Shown: positions 52,273 to 62,765, counted from the first letter of the stretch. The stretch: 64,000 nt of DNA from Butyrivibrio sp. XPD2002 (GCF_000423945.1 NZ_AUIY01000001.1:186001-250000); one strand, 5' to 3'. The notes: generated by a model from the letters alone, not told the origin. Numbers and translations are program-made.

Positions 52273-55138
52273 TAGCGTCTCCACCTTCAAGCTGCTGAGC
52301 GGTTCCTGTCTGAACCTCCTCAGGATCCTTAAGACCAAAGTAATATGCTACTGCCTCTTTTGTTATCTGTGCAGCATAGCTGGATGTATAACCATAAGCT
52401 ATTCTCGTTGCAATCGCAATTTGAGGGCTCTCATAAGGAGCATAGCAAACGAAAAGCGCATGGTTCGCTCTCTTCTTTGACTCCTCGGCAGTACCTGTCT
52501 TACCGGCAACATTAACGGCAAGATCATTAAAGTAAGGCTTGTCCTCAACCACCTGGCGCATACCTGTGTGAATTGCGTTCCAGTAGGCTGAATCCATATC
52601 AATGTGATTTCTTACGGTAGCACCATATTCATTAAGAAGGTTACCGTCAGAATCACAGGTTTTCTTAACAAGTGTAAGATTATAGCAGGTTCCACTGTTG
52701 GCAACCGCAGTTACATATCGGGCAAGTCCAACTGTTGTAAAGGAGTTGGTACCCTGACCGATAGCAGAACGGGTTGAGTCGAGATCTGAAACGATAGGCT
52801 CATACTCAGTAACCTCTACTCCGGTAGTCTCGCTAAGTCCGTACATATCAGCGTACTTGGCAAGCTTCTCAAGACCTACGTCAGAGTGGAAATTCTCACC
52901 CACAAGACTCAGTCTGTAACCAACTTCAAAGAAGAAGGCGTTACAGGAGTTCTTAATACCGCCAGTAACATCGAGCTGTCCATGGGACCTGGGATAAATC
53001 CAGCAGTGTGCGGGATTGGTATTATCAAGCTTATCGAACACACCTGTACAGGTAATCTGCGATGAAGTATCGATTACTCCCTCCATAAGACCTGCCGTAG
53101 CTGAAACCATCTTAAAGGTAGATCCGGGCGCTGTTCTCTGCATCGTCGCATAGTTGATAAGAGGCGATGCCTGATCGCTTCGAAGCTTTGCGTAATAATC
53201 AGCATCTACACCGTTAGCCATCTTGTTGTTGTCATATCCTGGATATGATACAAGTGCAAGGACGTCACCGTTATTAACATCAGTAACAACCATTGATCCT
53301 GAACAGGGGTCCAGAGCAAGCTGAGCCGGTGTGATATCAAGGTTAGAAATTCTGTTTATGAAAAATGTGTAGGGTGACTCAGCACCTGAAAGCCAGAGTG
53401 AAAGCTCCTCCTCAGGAAGCTCAACAACTCCCTGCTCGAGAAGGATATGGCCAACCTCATCACCACTTACAATGTCATCCTGAAGAAGGTATTTATAGAG
53501 CTTTTTATTAAACTCATCATCCTCTTCTATATCTTTGAATATATATTCTACGATGGTATTGAAAATCTCCTGGGAATCAACATATTGACTCTCAAGGTCA
53601 AGAATGCTAACATCTATCCAGTTGGCAGAAATACAATATCTTATATAATCTGCCAGAGATATGGTCTCATCTGTAGTCCATGCAATATATGTCTTATCTT
53701 CCTTATCGACCTTATCAGTAGAGATGACTCCGTTACTATAGAGCTTCTGAGCGATATAACTCATGTAAACCTGATATTCTTTTGATAAAAGGTTGTAAGG
53801 CGTATTAGTCTCAGTAAATTCAGCACGAAGTCCTGCATTTACCTGTTCTCTCTTTGTGAGATACTTTGCATATACATTCTTCTCGTTGGTTCCTGCTTCC
53901 TCTGACTGCATATGCCTAAGATCGATAATATGGTTATCAAAGCAGGCAAAGTAAACATCATAGATAGGAATCATAATCTCTGAGGATTTCTGATTCTCGC
54001 CCTGCAAGAAGAACTTGATGTTCTGAATCTTGGAAACAAGAATACCTGCAAGAGACTGCTCAATTATGTTGTAGCAGGCCTCCTGTAAGTCCTTATCTAT
54101 TGTAAGGTAAACGTCATTGCCGGCCTTTGAATCAATATAGCTGCTGGTCTCAATAACCTTACCTGTGTTATCAACGTATACTGTCTCACTTCCCTTAGTT
54201 CCCTGAAGAACGGACTCCATTGACTGCTCAATTCCGGACTTACCTACAGTATCATTCGAACGATATGCAGGATTCTCCTTCTGGAGTTCTTCAAGTTCGC
54301 TGTCAGAAATCTTACCAGTGTAGCCAAGAATCTGTGAAAAATAGACAGAATCTACATAAACTCTCGCTGTATCCTCTTCTATTGAGACACCTTCGAGAAC
54401 ATTGGCATTTTCCATTACATCGGCAACGGTTTTATCGCTTACATTTGTAGCAATAGTGGTATTGATGTACTTCTGGTAACTGTTTGAGAACATCTTATAT
54501 CTGATAGTTACCAGCTGAAGAATACGATCCTTCTCATAACCAAGGCCCGGAACAAATGACTTTTTGTCGTCGGGATCGGTGTAATCACCTATTCCGAATT
54601 TATTACAAAGGTCATCCATAACCTCCTGGGCAGTCTTGGATCTCTCCTCATATTTCAGGTCGCCAACCGAGGTTCTGCCATAAATATCAGCCAAAAATCT
54701 AAGAAGGGAATTACCCTCTATCGTAAACTCAAAATTGTTGGAGCTGCTGAGCTGAATATTGAAATCAGTGTCAACAACATCTTCGTCCTTTTCAATGATA
54801 TCGATTACCTTATTGAGAGTTTCGTTGATTGCCGCATTTTTTCCTGATCCGGACTCATAAACGTCCTCGATCATAACAGAGTTAGACAGCTCGTTGTAAG
54901 CAAGGAGCTTACCATTCCTGTCATAAATATTACCTCTGGCGGCTGCAATGGATTTTTCCTTCATGATCTTGAGCTGGAAGGAATCGAGATAGGTTTCTCC
55001 CTTGACTATCTGCAGAAAGAAAAGTCTGTATACAAGCCCTGCTGATGCCAGTATGAGAATTGCTGAAATCATAACAAGGCGTGAAGTTATAAAATTAATA
55101 AAGACTTCTTTTATCTTACTAAACAAATTTCTTAGCAC
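52262..55138 (-). CDS. Penicillin-binding protein 2 (elongasome transpeptidase) with large insertion
   Basis: 958 residues; E. coli PBP2 has about 630. N-terminal membrane segment at 18-38, dimerisation domain (to about 340), transpeptidase motifs STFK (near 673), SCNAFFFE (SxN) and GKTGTAEE (near 881). An insertion of roughly 240 residues lies between LAGILVSKI (near 355) and LDPCSGSMVV (near 605), rich in helices and acidic residues. The Asp/Glu-rich C-terminus is short. Cross-links new glycan with RodA. Partner genes mreD, mreC and mreB follow upstream on the strand. Confidence 0.94.
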   Translation of the reverse strand: MLRNLFSKIKEVFINFITSRLVMISAILILASAGLVYRLFFLQIVKGETYLDSFQLKIMKEKSIAAARGNIYDRNGKLLAYNELSNSVMIEDVYESGSGKNAAINETLNKVIDIIEKDEDVVDTDFNIQLSSSNNFEFTIEGNSLLRFLADIYGRTSVGDLKYEERSKTAQEVMDDLCNKFGIGDYTDPDDKKSFVPGLGYEKDRILQLVTIRYKMFSNSYQKYINTTIATNVSDKTVADVMENANVLEGVSIEEDTARVYVDSVYFSQILGYTGKISDSELEELQKENPAYRSNDTVGKSGIEQSMESVLQGTKGSETVYVDNTGKVIETSSYIDSKAGNDVYLTIDKDLQEACYNIIEQSLAGILVSKIQNIKFFLQGENQKSSEIMIPIYDVYFACFDNHIIDLRHMQSEEAGTNEKNVYAKYLTKREQVNAGLRAEFTETNTPYNLLSKEYQVYMSYIAQKLYSNGVISTDKVDKEDKTYIAWTTDETISLADYIRYCISANWIDVSILDLESQYVDSQEIFNTIVEYIFKDIEEDDEFNKKLYKYLLQDDIVSGDEVGHILLEQGVVELPEEELSLWLSGAESPYTFFINRISNLDITPAQLALDPCSGSMVVTDVNNGDVLALVSYPGYDNNKMANGVDADYYAKLRSDQASPLINYATMQRTAPGSTFKMVSATAGLMEGVIDTSSQITCTGVFDKLDNTNPAHCWIYPRSHGQLDVTGGIKNSCNAFFFEVGYRLSLVGENFHSDVGLEKLAKYADMYGLSETTGVEVTEYEPIVSDLDSTRSAIGQGTNSFTTVGLARYVTAVANSGTCYNLTLVKKTCDSDGNLLNEYGATVRNHIDMDSAYWNAIHTGMRQVVEDKPYFNDLAVNVAGKTGTAEESKKRANHALFVCYAPYESPQIAIATRIAYGYTSSYAAQITKEAVAYYFGLKDPEEVQTGTAQQLEGGDANAD

Positions 55139-55637
55139 TCCTTTGTTCTACTCCCTCAAGATACGTATTGATTTTGATCAGAACAGGGTAAATAAAAACA
55201 GCTACAAGTGCTGTGTAAACAGCTTCAGGGAAAATGACATTTACAATGTAATAGCCAATGTCAAATTTATTCCTGAACATAAATAAAAGAACATAACAAA
55301 TAAATCCAAATAAAAGATCTGATGAAACTATCAGTGCCAGCGGAAGGAGGATATTTTCAGGGAAGAATATCTTATTGAACTTGCCGACGATAAATCCAAT
55401 ATATATATATATAAGGGCATAGAACCCAAGATACGTTCCGAAAAATATATCACATAAGAGTCCGCAAAACATACCGATAAAGATACCACTCTTATCACCT
55501 CTCATAAATGAGTAGGAGGAAGTAAGTATTATCATCAGATTAGGAACAATTCCACTAAAGTCCAATGCTCTGAACACAGTGGTCTGCAGTATGAAACAAA
55601 TTATTATAGATAATAATGTGAATATAATTCTGCGCAT
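55119..55637 (-). CDS. mreD: Rod shape-determining protein MreD
   Basis: 172 residues, five to six membrane segments, no charged domain. Start RRIIFTLLSIIICFILQTTV and the conserved PNLMIILTSSYSFMRG are typical of MreD. Links MreC to the elongasome. Overlaps the pbp2 start by 20 nt on the same strand. Confidence 0.9.
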   Translation of the reverse strand: MRRIIFTLLSIIICFILQTTVFRALDFSGIVPNLMIILTSSYSFMRGDKSGIFIGMFCGLLCDIFFGTYLGFYALIYIYIGFIVGKFNKIFFPENILLPLALIVSSDLLFGFICYVLLFMFRNKFDIGYYIVNVIFPEAVYTALVAVFIYPVLIKINTYLEGVEQRSAKKFV

Positions 55638-55642
55638 AAAAA

Positions 55643-56509
55643 CTATTCTCCGGTGTTTTTGAGCTTCATGATGACAAGTACTTCATTCATGTACTCAAAT
55701 TGAACAACAGGAGTAATCTTACCTGACTTTGTAAGATTATTGGAATCCTCTTCTATAGTTGAAATATAACCAATCAAAATTCCGGGAAGATATTTATCAC
55801 TGATGTTTGAAGTAACAACCTTATCTCCCACATTAACCTTATCAGCTTCATCAACAAGCTTTGAAAACGCGATCTGTCCCTCATTGTAGAGCTCAAGATC
55901 TCCGGTAGCTATAAGATTCTCTGAAGCAGAAAGAACTGTCGCACTGACAGAAGAATTATCAGCGATAATGGTCTGGACCTTAGCCCAGTCAGGACCGACA
56001 TCAGTAATTCTTCCTACAAGGCCGCCTCCGGCGATAACATTCATGTCCACCTCAACACCTTCATCAGAGCCCTTGTCTATAACAAAAGAATGATACCAGT
56101 TACCAGCATCCTTAGCGATAATCCTGGCACCAATCTTCTTGTAATCAGAATACTGTGCATCCAGCTCATATAACTCTCGAAGCTTGGTAAGCTCATACTT
56201 ATCCTGCTCAAGATTAGTGTTTTCAATTGTAAGCTCTTCCACCTGTGTACGCAGCTCATCGTTTTCCTTCTGGAGAGCTCTTATGCTTGCAAGATTATCT
56301 GCTGTGCCCTTCATCCAGACACCTACAGTGGTGATGCCCTTCTGAAAAGGAACAACCACAGTTCCTGCAAATGAGTTAACAGAGCTGTTAAACACGCTGG
56401 TGTTAAACGTTATTGCGATAAGCCCAATACATAAAATTGTTAAAATAAAGAGGAGATATTTACTTGGAAGTGTAAATTTATCTCCCCCTCTTTTAATGAT
56501 AGGACTCAT
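55643..56509 (-). CDS. mreC: Rod shape-determining protein MreC
   Basis: 288 residues. One membrane segment at 18-35, a coiled coil (about 65-110, LQKENDELRTQVEELTIEN in shortened form), then two beta-barrel lobes with the conserved DKGSDEGV, AGGGLVGRI and GDKVVTSN. Activates PBP2 and RodA from the outer side of the membrane. Directly follows mreB with no gap. Confidence 0.95.
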   Translation of the reverse strand: MSPIIKRGGDKFTLPSKYLLFILTILCIGLIAITFNTSVFNSSVNSFAGTVVVPFQKGITTVGVWMKGTADNLASIRALQKENDELRTQVEELTIENTNLEQDKYELTKLRELYELDAQYSDYKKIGARIIAKDAGNWYHSFVIDKGSDEGVEVDMNVIAGGGLVGRITDVGPDWAKVQTIIADNSSVSATVLSASENLIATGDLELYNEGQIAFSKLVDEADKVNVGDKVVTSNISDKYLPGILIGYISTIEEDSNNLTKSGKITPVVQFEYMNEVLVIMKLKNTGE

Positions 56510-57517
56510 TTATACATCCTCTTCAACTGAGTAAGCAAGTGCCTTGTACTGATCATCCTTGATAATCTTGCCAAGACCAAGTGCAACTGAACTGAGTGGA
56601 TTCTCTGCTAAATTAACATTTAGACCTACACCATTGGAGAGTCTCTGTGCGAGGTGGCAAACCTGTGAAGCACCACCTGTCAGATATAAACCGTGCTTGA
56701 AAATATCTGCTGCAAGTTCCGGAGGTGTACGCTCAAGAGTCGCTTTGATGTTATCAAGAATCTGGTCAAAGCTCTCAATAAGAGACTGATCGATGAGGTC
56801 TGTAGGAATTGAACGCTCAACGGGAAGACCTGTAACAATATCTCTTCCGTAAACAACAGCGTCCTGACCTGACTTCTCAAGCTCCTTAAGAGAAATCTTT
56901 ATGTTTTCAGAAGTCTTTTCACCGATGATAAGTGAAAACTCCTTACGGATTACGTTTCTGATAGCGTCATCGAACTTCTTACCACCAACCTTGATGAGCT
57001 TACTGATTACGATACCCTTAAGTGAAAGGATGGAAATCTCAGTTGTGTCATATCCGACATTAACTACGAGAACACCCTGTGAGTTCATAACGTCAACGCC
57101 CATTCCAAGTCCGTCAGCAACAGGCTTCTTAACCATCATGATCTTCTTTGCCTTCACGCCTGACTCCTTGATAAGGTCGTGGAAAGCACGTCTCTCAACT
57201 TCGGTTACATCCTTAGGTACAGCAATATAAACGTCAACAGGCTTACTTGCACCCTTCATCTGGTCTGTGATAAAGAGCTTAACAAGAGACTTCATATGCT
57301 CGATATCAGCGATAACGCCGTTACTTAAGGGATATGAAATCTTAATGTTGCTGGGTGCCTTCTCATACATATCGTATGCTGTATCACCATAAGCAAGAAG
57401 TGTTGTCTTATTCTCAACTGCGATAAGGTTCTTCTCTACGGTAACAGTATCTGTTGCCTTGTTGTAGATTTTGATATTGCTTGTCCCAAGATCGATACCA
57501 AATGTATTGTTGCCCAA
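56510..57517 (-). CDS. mreB: Rod shape-determining actin MreB
   Basis: 335 residues from a TTG start at 57517, chosen because AGGAGG lies 7 nt upstream and GNNTFGIDLGTSN is the usual MreB start; the ATG 20 codons earlier would place the ribosome site within the gene. The actin fold has phosphate-1 motif DLGTSNIKIY, VNVGYDTTEISIL and LTGGASQVCH. Filament-forming guide of lateral wall synthesis. Begins the mreB-mreC-mreD-pbp2-rodA series. Confidence 0.93.
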   Translation of the reverse strand: MGNNTFGIDLGTSNIKIYNKATDTVTVEKNLIAVENKTTLLAYGDTAYDMYEKAPSNIKISYPLSNGVIADIEHMKSLVKLFITDQMKGASKPVDVYIAVPKDVTEVERRAFHDLIKESGVKAKKIMMVKKPVADGLGMGVDVMNSQGVLVVNVGYDTTEISILSLKGIVISKLIKVGGKKFDDAIRNVIRKEFSLIIGEKTSENIKISLKELEKSGQDAVVYGRDIVTGLPVERSIPTDLIDQSLIESFDQILDNIKATLERTPPELAADIFKHGLYLTGGASQVCHLAQRLSNGVGLNVNLAENPLSSVALGLGKIIKDDQYKALAYSVEEDV

Positions 57518-57533
57518 AGTTAAGCCTCCTAAA

Positions 57534-58250
57534 TTACAAATTATTATTCTCTTTAAAACTATAATATCTGTGATCACCGATAATAATATGATCCATTAGC
57601 CTTATATCCAATATGAGTCCCGCATCACGTATCTGCTCGGTAATATCCATATCAGCAAAGGATGGTGTCGGATCTCCGCTTGGATGATTATGCAATATAA
57701 TGATCTTTACTGCACGATTCCTAACTGCGTGGATAAATATCTCTCTCGGTGATAAAGAAGCTGATTTCACAGTTCCAACAGATATCTCATATTCGCAGAT
57801 AAGCTGGTCCTGAGTATTCAGGCAGGCAAGCACCACGTGTTCCCTCTGAAAATTACACATCTTTTCCATGTAATAATCTGCTACTGTCTCAGGATTCCTG
57901 AAATCGAGGGCGCTTCTCGCCCTACTCCGCGCAATTCTGTTTGAAAGCTCTGCGATACACATGAGCTTTACTGCCTTTACCTCGCCTATGCCCTTTATGG
58001 ATAGAAGATCCTCCATAGACAGATGTCTAATTCCGGAAATACCCTTTCCGTACCTGTCGCACATGCTCATTATAGAATTGCCGATTTCCATCGGAGTTTT
58101 TTCTGAAGTTCCGGTTCTGATGATAATGGCGAGAAGCTCTGCATCCGTAAGTGAATCGGCTCCAAGCCTCATGAACCTTTCATGTGGCAGCATATTTCTA
58201 TAGCTGTCATCTTCTTTTAGCATTTTGTTGATTGATCTGTAATTACTCAT
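57534..58250 (-). CDS. radC: RadC/YicR family protein (JAB domain)
   Basis: 238 residues. N-terminal helix-hairpin-helix pair (EDLLSIKGIGEVKAVKL) and a C-terminal JAB/MPN domain with the metalloprotease-type motif HNHPSGDPTPSFADMD. The usual neighbour of mreB in Firmicutes. Called DNA repair protein in older annotation, but its biochemical role is not certain; the E, HxH and D metal ligands are present. Confidence 0.92.
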   Translation of the reverse strand: MSNYRSINKMLKEDDSYRNMLPHERFMRLGADSLTDAELLAIIIRTGTSEKTPMEIGNSIMSMCDRYGKGISGIRHLSMEDLLSIKGIGEVKAVKLMCIAELSNRIARSRARSALDFRNPETVADYYMEKMCNFQREHVVLACLNTQDQLICEYEISVGTVKSASLSPREIFIHAVRNRAVKIIILHNHPSGDPTPSFADMDITEQIRDAGLILDIRLMDHIIIGDHRYYSFKENNNL

Positions 58251-58370
58251 TTACCCTTTCTTTATGCTTCTTCGGGGCTATAAAATAAGGAAAAATAATC
58301 AGACCTCAAATGATTATACCACAATTTAGCGTCTCGGCAACATCGCAGTACAATCTAATTATGAAGAAAT

Positions 58371-59660
58371 TTATAATTTTACAAGACCCTTATCATACAT
58401 TACAGATAAAGTCTTCATAATGCCGTATTTAACGTGCTGCCAGGTAAGTCCACCCTGGAAGAACACTGAATAGGGCTCGCGAAGCGGTCCGTCAGCTGAA
58501 AGCTCAATTGAGCTTCCGGATACGAATGCTCCTGCAGCCATGATAACCTGTGAGTCGTAACCGGGCATATCCCAGGGCTCCGGAGTAACGTATGAATCTA
58601 CAGGTGCAGCTGCCTGAATACCCTCACAGAAGGATGTAAGAAGAAGCGGATCATTAAAGGTAATGGCCTGAATAATGTCGTAGCGCTCCTCTGTTCCATT
58701 GGGAAGAACCGAAAATCCAAGCTTTTCATATATATTAGCTGCAAAAATAGCACCCATAAGTGCATTAGCTGTAACATTAGGTGCAAGGAAAAGTCCCTGG
58801 TAGAACTGAGGAAGTATTCCAAGTGAAGCACCAACCTCCTTGCCGAGTCCGGGTGAAGTCAGTCTGTATGCAGCATTCTCAACGCATTCCTTCTTACCTG
58901 CAATATAGCCGCCGATGGGCGCAAGTCCGCCGCCGGGATTCTTTATAAGTGATCCCACAACCATATCTGCGCCTACATCAGTGGGCTCGATGGTCTCGAC
59001 AAATTCTCCGTAGCAGTTATCAACCATGCAGATTACATCAGGCTTGATATCCTTTATGAATTTAATAACCTCGCCGATTCTCTCAACAGAAAGTGTAGGT
59101 CTTGTCTGATATCCCTTACTTCTCTGGATTGTAACGAGCTTTGTCTTTTCATTAATAGCATTTTTGATGCCGTCAAAATCAAAGGAGCCATCAGCAAGAA
59201 GGTCAACCTGACTGTAGGTAACGCCGTACTCAGCAAGTGAACCCTTTGAAGGTCTTATTCCTATTACCTCTTCAAGAGTGTCATAGGGCTTACCTACGGG
59301 TGATAAAAGCTCATCGCCGGGGCGAAGGTTACTCATAAGTGCAAGAGCAAGCGCATGTGTTCCGCAGGTAATCTGAGGTCTTACAAGCGCATCCTCTGTA
59401 TGGAAAATTGAAGCATATACAGCTTCAAGCTTATCTCTTCCTATATCATTGTATCCATAGCCGGTCGTTCCAAGAAGGCATGCCTCGGAAACCTTATTAT
59501 CCTGCATAGCCTTTAAAACCTTGGCCTGGTTATAATCTGAAATCTCTTTTATCTTCTCAAATCTAGGTTTTAAGCTCTCCCATATTTCATCACAGTAATC
59601 ATAGACAGCTTCCGGGATTCCCATGCTCTTATACATGGACTTTAATTCATTATTTGCCAT
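58371..59660 (-). CDS. Methionine gamma-lyase family protein (aluminium resistance-like)
   Basis: 429 residues. PLP-dependent fold type I. The PLP lysine is in SLIKNPGGGLAP, the cofactor Asp in MVDNCYGEFVE and the early CGTHALALAL binds phosphate. The family is sometimes labelled aluminium resistance or cystathionine beta-lyase-like; its natural substrate is not known. Its 5' end overlaps miaA on the same strand by 19 nt, a common pairing in Clostridia. Confidence 0.9.
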   Translation of the reverse strand: MANNELKSMYKSMGIPEAVYDYCDEIWESLKPRFEKIKEISDYNQAKVLKAMQDNKVSEACLLGTTGYGYNDIGRDKLEAVYASIFHTEDALVRPQITCGTHALALALMSNLRPGDELLSPVGKPYDTLEEVIGIRPSKGSLAEYGVTYSQVDLLADGSFDFDGIKNAINEKTKLVTIQRSKGYQTRPTLSVERIGEVIKFIKDIKPDVICMVDNCYGEFVETIEPTDVGADMVVGSLIKNPGGGLAPIGGYIAGKKECVENAAYRLTSPGLGKEVGASLGILPQFYQGLFLAPNVTANALMGAIFAANIYEKLGFSVLPNGTEERYDIIQAITFNDPLLLTSFCEGIQAAAPVDSYVTPEPWDMPGYDSQVIMAAGAFVSGSSIELSADGPLREPYSVFFQGGLTWQHVKYGIMKTLSVMYDKGLVKL

Positions 59661-60607
59661 TTATCATTTATCCTTCTAATCAAATCATTTGCAATTTTAA
59701 CATCATCACGCTGAAACTCGGATTTGTCAACCCATATCACATCTTTTTCACGTTTAAACCAAGTGAGCTGTCTTTTTGCAAAATGTCTTGTATTCCTTTT
59801 TATCAGCTCTACAGCCCTTTCAAGAGATATGTCCCCATCAAGATAGGAAATGATCTCTCTGTAGCCAAGAGCCTGCATAGAGGTCGCGGATCTGTCGATG
59901 TCTCTGGTCAAAAGCTCCTTAACCTCATCGAGAAGTCCCTCCTCCATCATTTTATCAATGCGCTTTTCTATTCTGTCATACAAAACAGCTCTCTCATCAG
60001 TAAGCACAAAGTAAAATGAATCATAGGGTGAGCTCTTCTTCCTCTGGTCCTTATTATGTTCAGAGAGTTTCTGGCCTGTTTCCTTATAAAAACAGAGCGC
60101 ACGAATCACTCTTTTTACATTATTCTCATGGACTTCTAAAGCATACTCAGGATCAACCTCTGATAGCATCTCATGAAGCTTATGGATTCCGCCGGGTTCT
60201 TCAGAGAGCTTTGTAAGACTGTTTTTGTATTCTGAGAGAACTCCATCATCATAATCATCCGAAAAATCGATATCATACAGAACAGACTGTATATAAAAGC
60301 CTGTTCCTCCAACTATTATGGGGAGCTTTCCCCTGGAGGTGATATCCTCTATCGCTTCCTTTGCAAGTCTTTTAAACTCAAAGACATTGAAGTCCTCTTT
60401 GGGGTCAAGGAAATCGATCAGATGGTGACGCACTCCCTGCATGGCTTCGGGCTTTATCTTATCGGTACCGATATTCATATCCTTGTATACCTGCATGGAA
60501 TCAGCAGATATGATCTCACCGTTTAAGGCCTTCGCAAGCTCTATTGAGATTTTTGTTTTGCCGACCGCTGTCGGTCCTGTAAGAATAACTAATTTATCCA
60601 TAAGCAT
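59642..60607 (-). CDS. miaA: tRNA dimethylallyltransferase
   Basis: 321 residues. P-loop GPTAVGKTK at 8-16, the DSMQVYKDMNIGTDK substrate site, GGTGFYIQSVLYDI and RNTRHFAKRQLTWF. Adds a dimethylallyl group to A37 of tRNAs reading UNN codons. GGAAGAG is 6 nt before the chosen ATG; an internal ATG two codons later is also possible. Downstream of mutL, as in many bacteria. Confidence 0.95.
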   Translation of the reverse strand: MLMDKLVILTGPTAVGKTKISIELAKALNGEIISADSMQVYKDMNIGTDKIKPEAMQGVRHHLIDFLDPKEDFNVFEFKRLAKEAIEDITSRGKLPIIVGGTGFYIQSVLYDIDFSDDYDDGVLSEYKNSLTKLSEEPGGIHKLHEMLSEVDPEYALEVHENNVKRVIRALCFYKETGQKLSEHNKDQRKKSSPYDSFYFVLTDERAVLYDRIEKRIDKMMEEGLLDEVKELLTRDIDRSATSMQALGYREIISYLDGDISLERAVELIKRNTRHFAKRQLTWFKREKDVIWVDKSEFQRDDVKIANDLIRRINDKWQIMN

Positions 60608-60632
60608 CCATATCTCTTCCTATAGAGGAAAT

Positions 60633-60655
60633 ATGCCTGCAGAGCAGGCATTTTT
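60633..60655. other. Hairpin between mutL and miaA
   Basis: ATGCCTGC / GCAGGCAT with a 3-nt loop and a T-run on the plus strand only. On the minus strand, in which the genes run, it has no good T-tail, so partial attenuation or mRNA protection is likelier than full stop. Confidence 0.65.
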
Positions 60656-60662
60656 AAGTGGT

Positions 60663-62762
60663 TTAGTCCACAACTCTTTTGAATTTTTTCTCTATCTCAT
60701 ACTTACTCATAGAAATTATCGTAGGTCTTCCATGAGGACAGTTGTATGGATTATCAAGTGTCAAAAGCTCATCAATAAGCTTTTCCATTTCCAGTCTGGA
60801 CATCTTCATGTTGCCCTTTACTGAAGCCTTACAAGCCATGCTTGCAATTTTATAATTTATAACATCAGGTGTTCTGTCAAGATTAGTATCGCTTGCAAGC
60901 TCATCAAGAATCTCGGTAAACATTGCCTTTTCGTTTTCACAGCCATAAAGGTCTATCGGAACCTCTCTTATAGCATAATCATTCTGTCCGAAGGGTTCGA
61001 TATTAAAGCCTAGCTTTTCAAAGTCAGCGTGATACTTCTCAAATACATCGATCTCCTGCGCTGTAAGAGAAACGATTATCGGAGGCTGAACGAGCTGGGA
61101 AGCTGTTTCCTTCTCGTTATAGCGCTTTATCATCCTCTCATAGTTAACCTTTTCATGGGCTGCATGCTGATCAACTATGTACATCTTATCCTTAAAGGCG
61201 ATGATCCAGTATGTATCAAAGAGCTGACCAAGAATCTGATATTCATCACGATTGTTCTTGGTGAGCATCTTGTCATCAAAAAGATCCAGCTGAAGCCCCT
61301 TCTCAACAATTACTGCATCGGAGCTCTTTATTATAGGTCCTGCAGCCTTGCTGTCCTCTTCAGACTTGGGAGGTGTGTGGTCTCCAAATACTCTTGTCCA
61401 TACCGCAGACTTCATATTGTCCTCGATAACCACAGGCTCAGGTGACAATCCTTCAGCAAATACAGACTCAGATTCCTTAAGCTTATTCTCTGAAGTCAGC
61501 CTGCTCTTCTCAAAGGGTTCGGGTATCTTTTCTTCCTGAGTCTTAACAGGTTCGATGACAGGCTTTGGTATATTTTCAGAAACTGCAGGAAGAATCTCCT
61601 TTTTAACAAAGGCTGATGTCATTGCAGGTTCTTCCTTAACCTGAGAAGGCTTAACAAACTCGGTTGCAGGCTTATTGTAGCTCACAGTAGGCACAGCCTG
61701 AGTAATCTGCTTATTCTGCTTATTCAGATAAGCTCTGTCTTCCTTCTCGTTCCTTAAAACCTCAGGAATCATCTCGTGCTTATGCAGAGCCTCTGCAACG
61801 CTTTTTCTTATGAACTCATATACAGCGGGCTGATTACTGAATCTGACTTCCATCTTGGAGGGATGAACGTTAACATCAACCAGCTCGGAATTCATTCTGA
61901 TGTGCACTACGCAGAACGGGAACTTGTGCTGCATCAGGTATTCCTTATAGCCCTCCTCGAGAGCCTTTGAAATAACCTTATCCTTGATATATCTTCCATT
62001 TACGAAGAAATTCTCAAAGTTCCTGTTTGATCTGTTAAGTGCGGGCTCGCCAAGATAACCCTCTATGGTGTAATTGCCCTCTGTCACAGAAATTGGCACA
62101 AGACAGGTTGCAACATCACGTCCGTATATTCTGTAAATAAGCTCCTTAAGGTCGCCATTACCGGAGGTTATAAACTTATCATCTCTGTTATTGATAAAAT
62201 GGAAGGACACACTGGGGTTATCCATTGCCATGTGCTCCATGATATCTCCAACATAAGAGCCTTCAGTCTGAGGTGTCTTTAAGAATTTCTTTCTCGCAGG
62301 TGTGTTGTAAAAAAGATCTCTTACGATAATGGTTGTTCCTGTAGGAGAACCAATTTCTTCTATAGACTCTTCGTTACCACCGTTTATACAGTATCTGATA
62401 CCTGTGAGTTCGTCAGCTGTCTTTGTTATAAGCTCTGTCTGAGAAACTGCGGATATACTTGATAAAGCCTCACCTCTAAAACCAAGAGACTTAAGTCTGT
62501 ATATGTCGTCAATACTCATGAGCTTACTTGTAGCGTGGCGTTTAAAAGCATTTCGAATTTCTGACTTATCTATACCACTTCCGTTGTCAGTAACTCTTAT
62601 AAGTGAGGTTCCGCCGTTCTGTACCTCAACTGTAATTGAAGTAGCACCGGAATCTATTGCATTCTCCACAAGCTCTTTTACAACGCTTGATGGTCTCTCT
62701 ACAACTTCCCCCGCTGCAATCTGGTCTATGGTATTTTGATCAAGCTCGAAAATTTTTGCCAT
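60663..62762 (-). CDS. mutL: DNA mismatch repair protein MutL
   Basis: 699 residues. N-terminal GHKL ATPase: ELVENAIDSG, DNGSGI and LGFRGEALSSISAV. The C-terminal domain has the endonuclease motif DQHAAHEKVNYE, ACKASVKGN and CPHGRP, as in MutL proteins of bacteria without MutH. So this MutL should nick DNA itself. A 150-residue Pro/Glu/Lys-rich linker separates the halves. The gene begins 4 nt after mutS. Confidence 0.96.
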   Translation of the reverse strand: MAKIFELDQNTIDQIAAGEVVERPSSVVKELVENAIDSGATSITVEVQNGGTSLIRVTDNGSGIDKSEIRNAFKRHATSKLMSIDDIYRLKSLGFRGEALSSISAVSQTELITKTADELTGIRYCINGGNEESIEEIGSPTGTTIIVRDLFYNTPARKKFLKTPQTEGSYVGDIMEHMAMDNPSVSFHFINNRDDKFITSGNGDLKELIYRIYGRDVATCLVPISVTEGNYTIEGYLGEPALNRSNRNFENFFVNGRYIKDKVISKALEEGYKEYLMQHKFPFCVVHIRMNSELVDVNVHPSKMEVRFSNQPAVYEFIRKSVAEALHKHEMIPEVLRNEKEDRAYLNKQNKQITQAVPTVSYNKPATEFVKPSQVKEEPAMTSAFVKKEILPAVSENIPKPVIEPVKTQEEKIPEPFEKSRLTSENKLKESESVFAEGLSPEPVVIEDNMKSAVWTRVFGDHTPPKSEEDSKAAGPIIKSSDAVIVEKGLQLDLFDDKMLTKNNRDEYQILGQLFDTYWIIAFKDKMYIVDQHAAHEKVNYERMIKRYNEKETASQLVQPPIIVSLTAQEIDVFEKYHADFEKLGFNIEPFGQNDYAIREVPIDLYGCENEKAMFTEILDELASDTNLDRTPDVINYKIASMACKASVKGNMKMSRLEMEKLIDELLTLDNPYNCPHGRPTIISMSKYEIEKKFKRVVD

Positions 62763-62765
62763 TTC

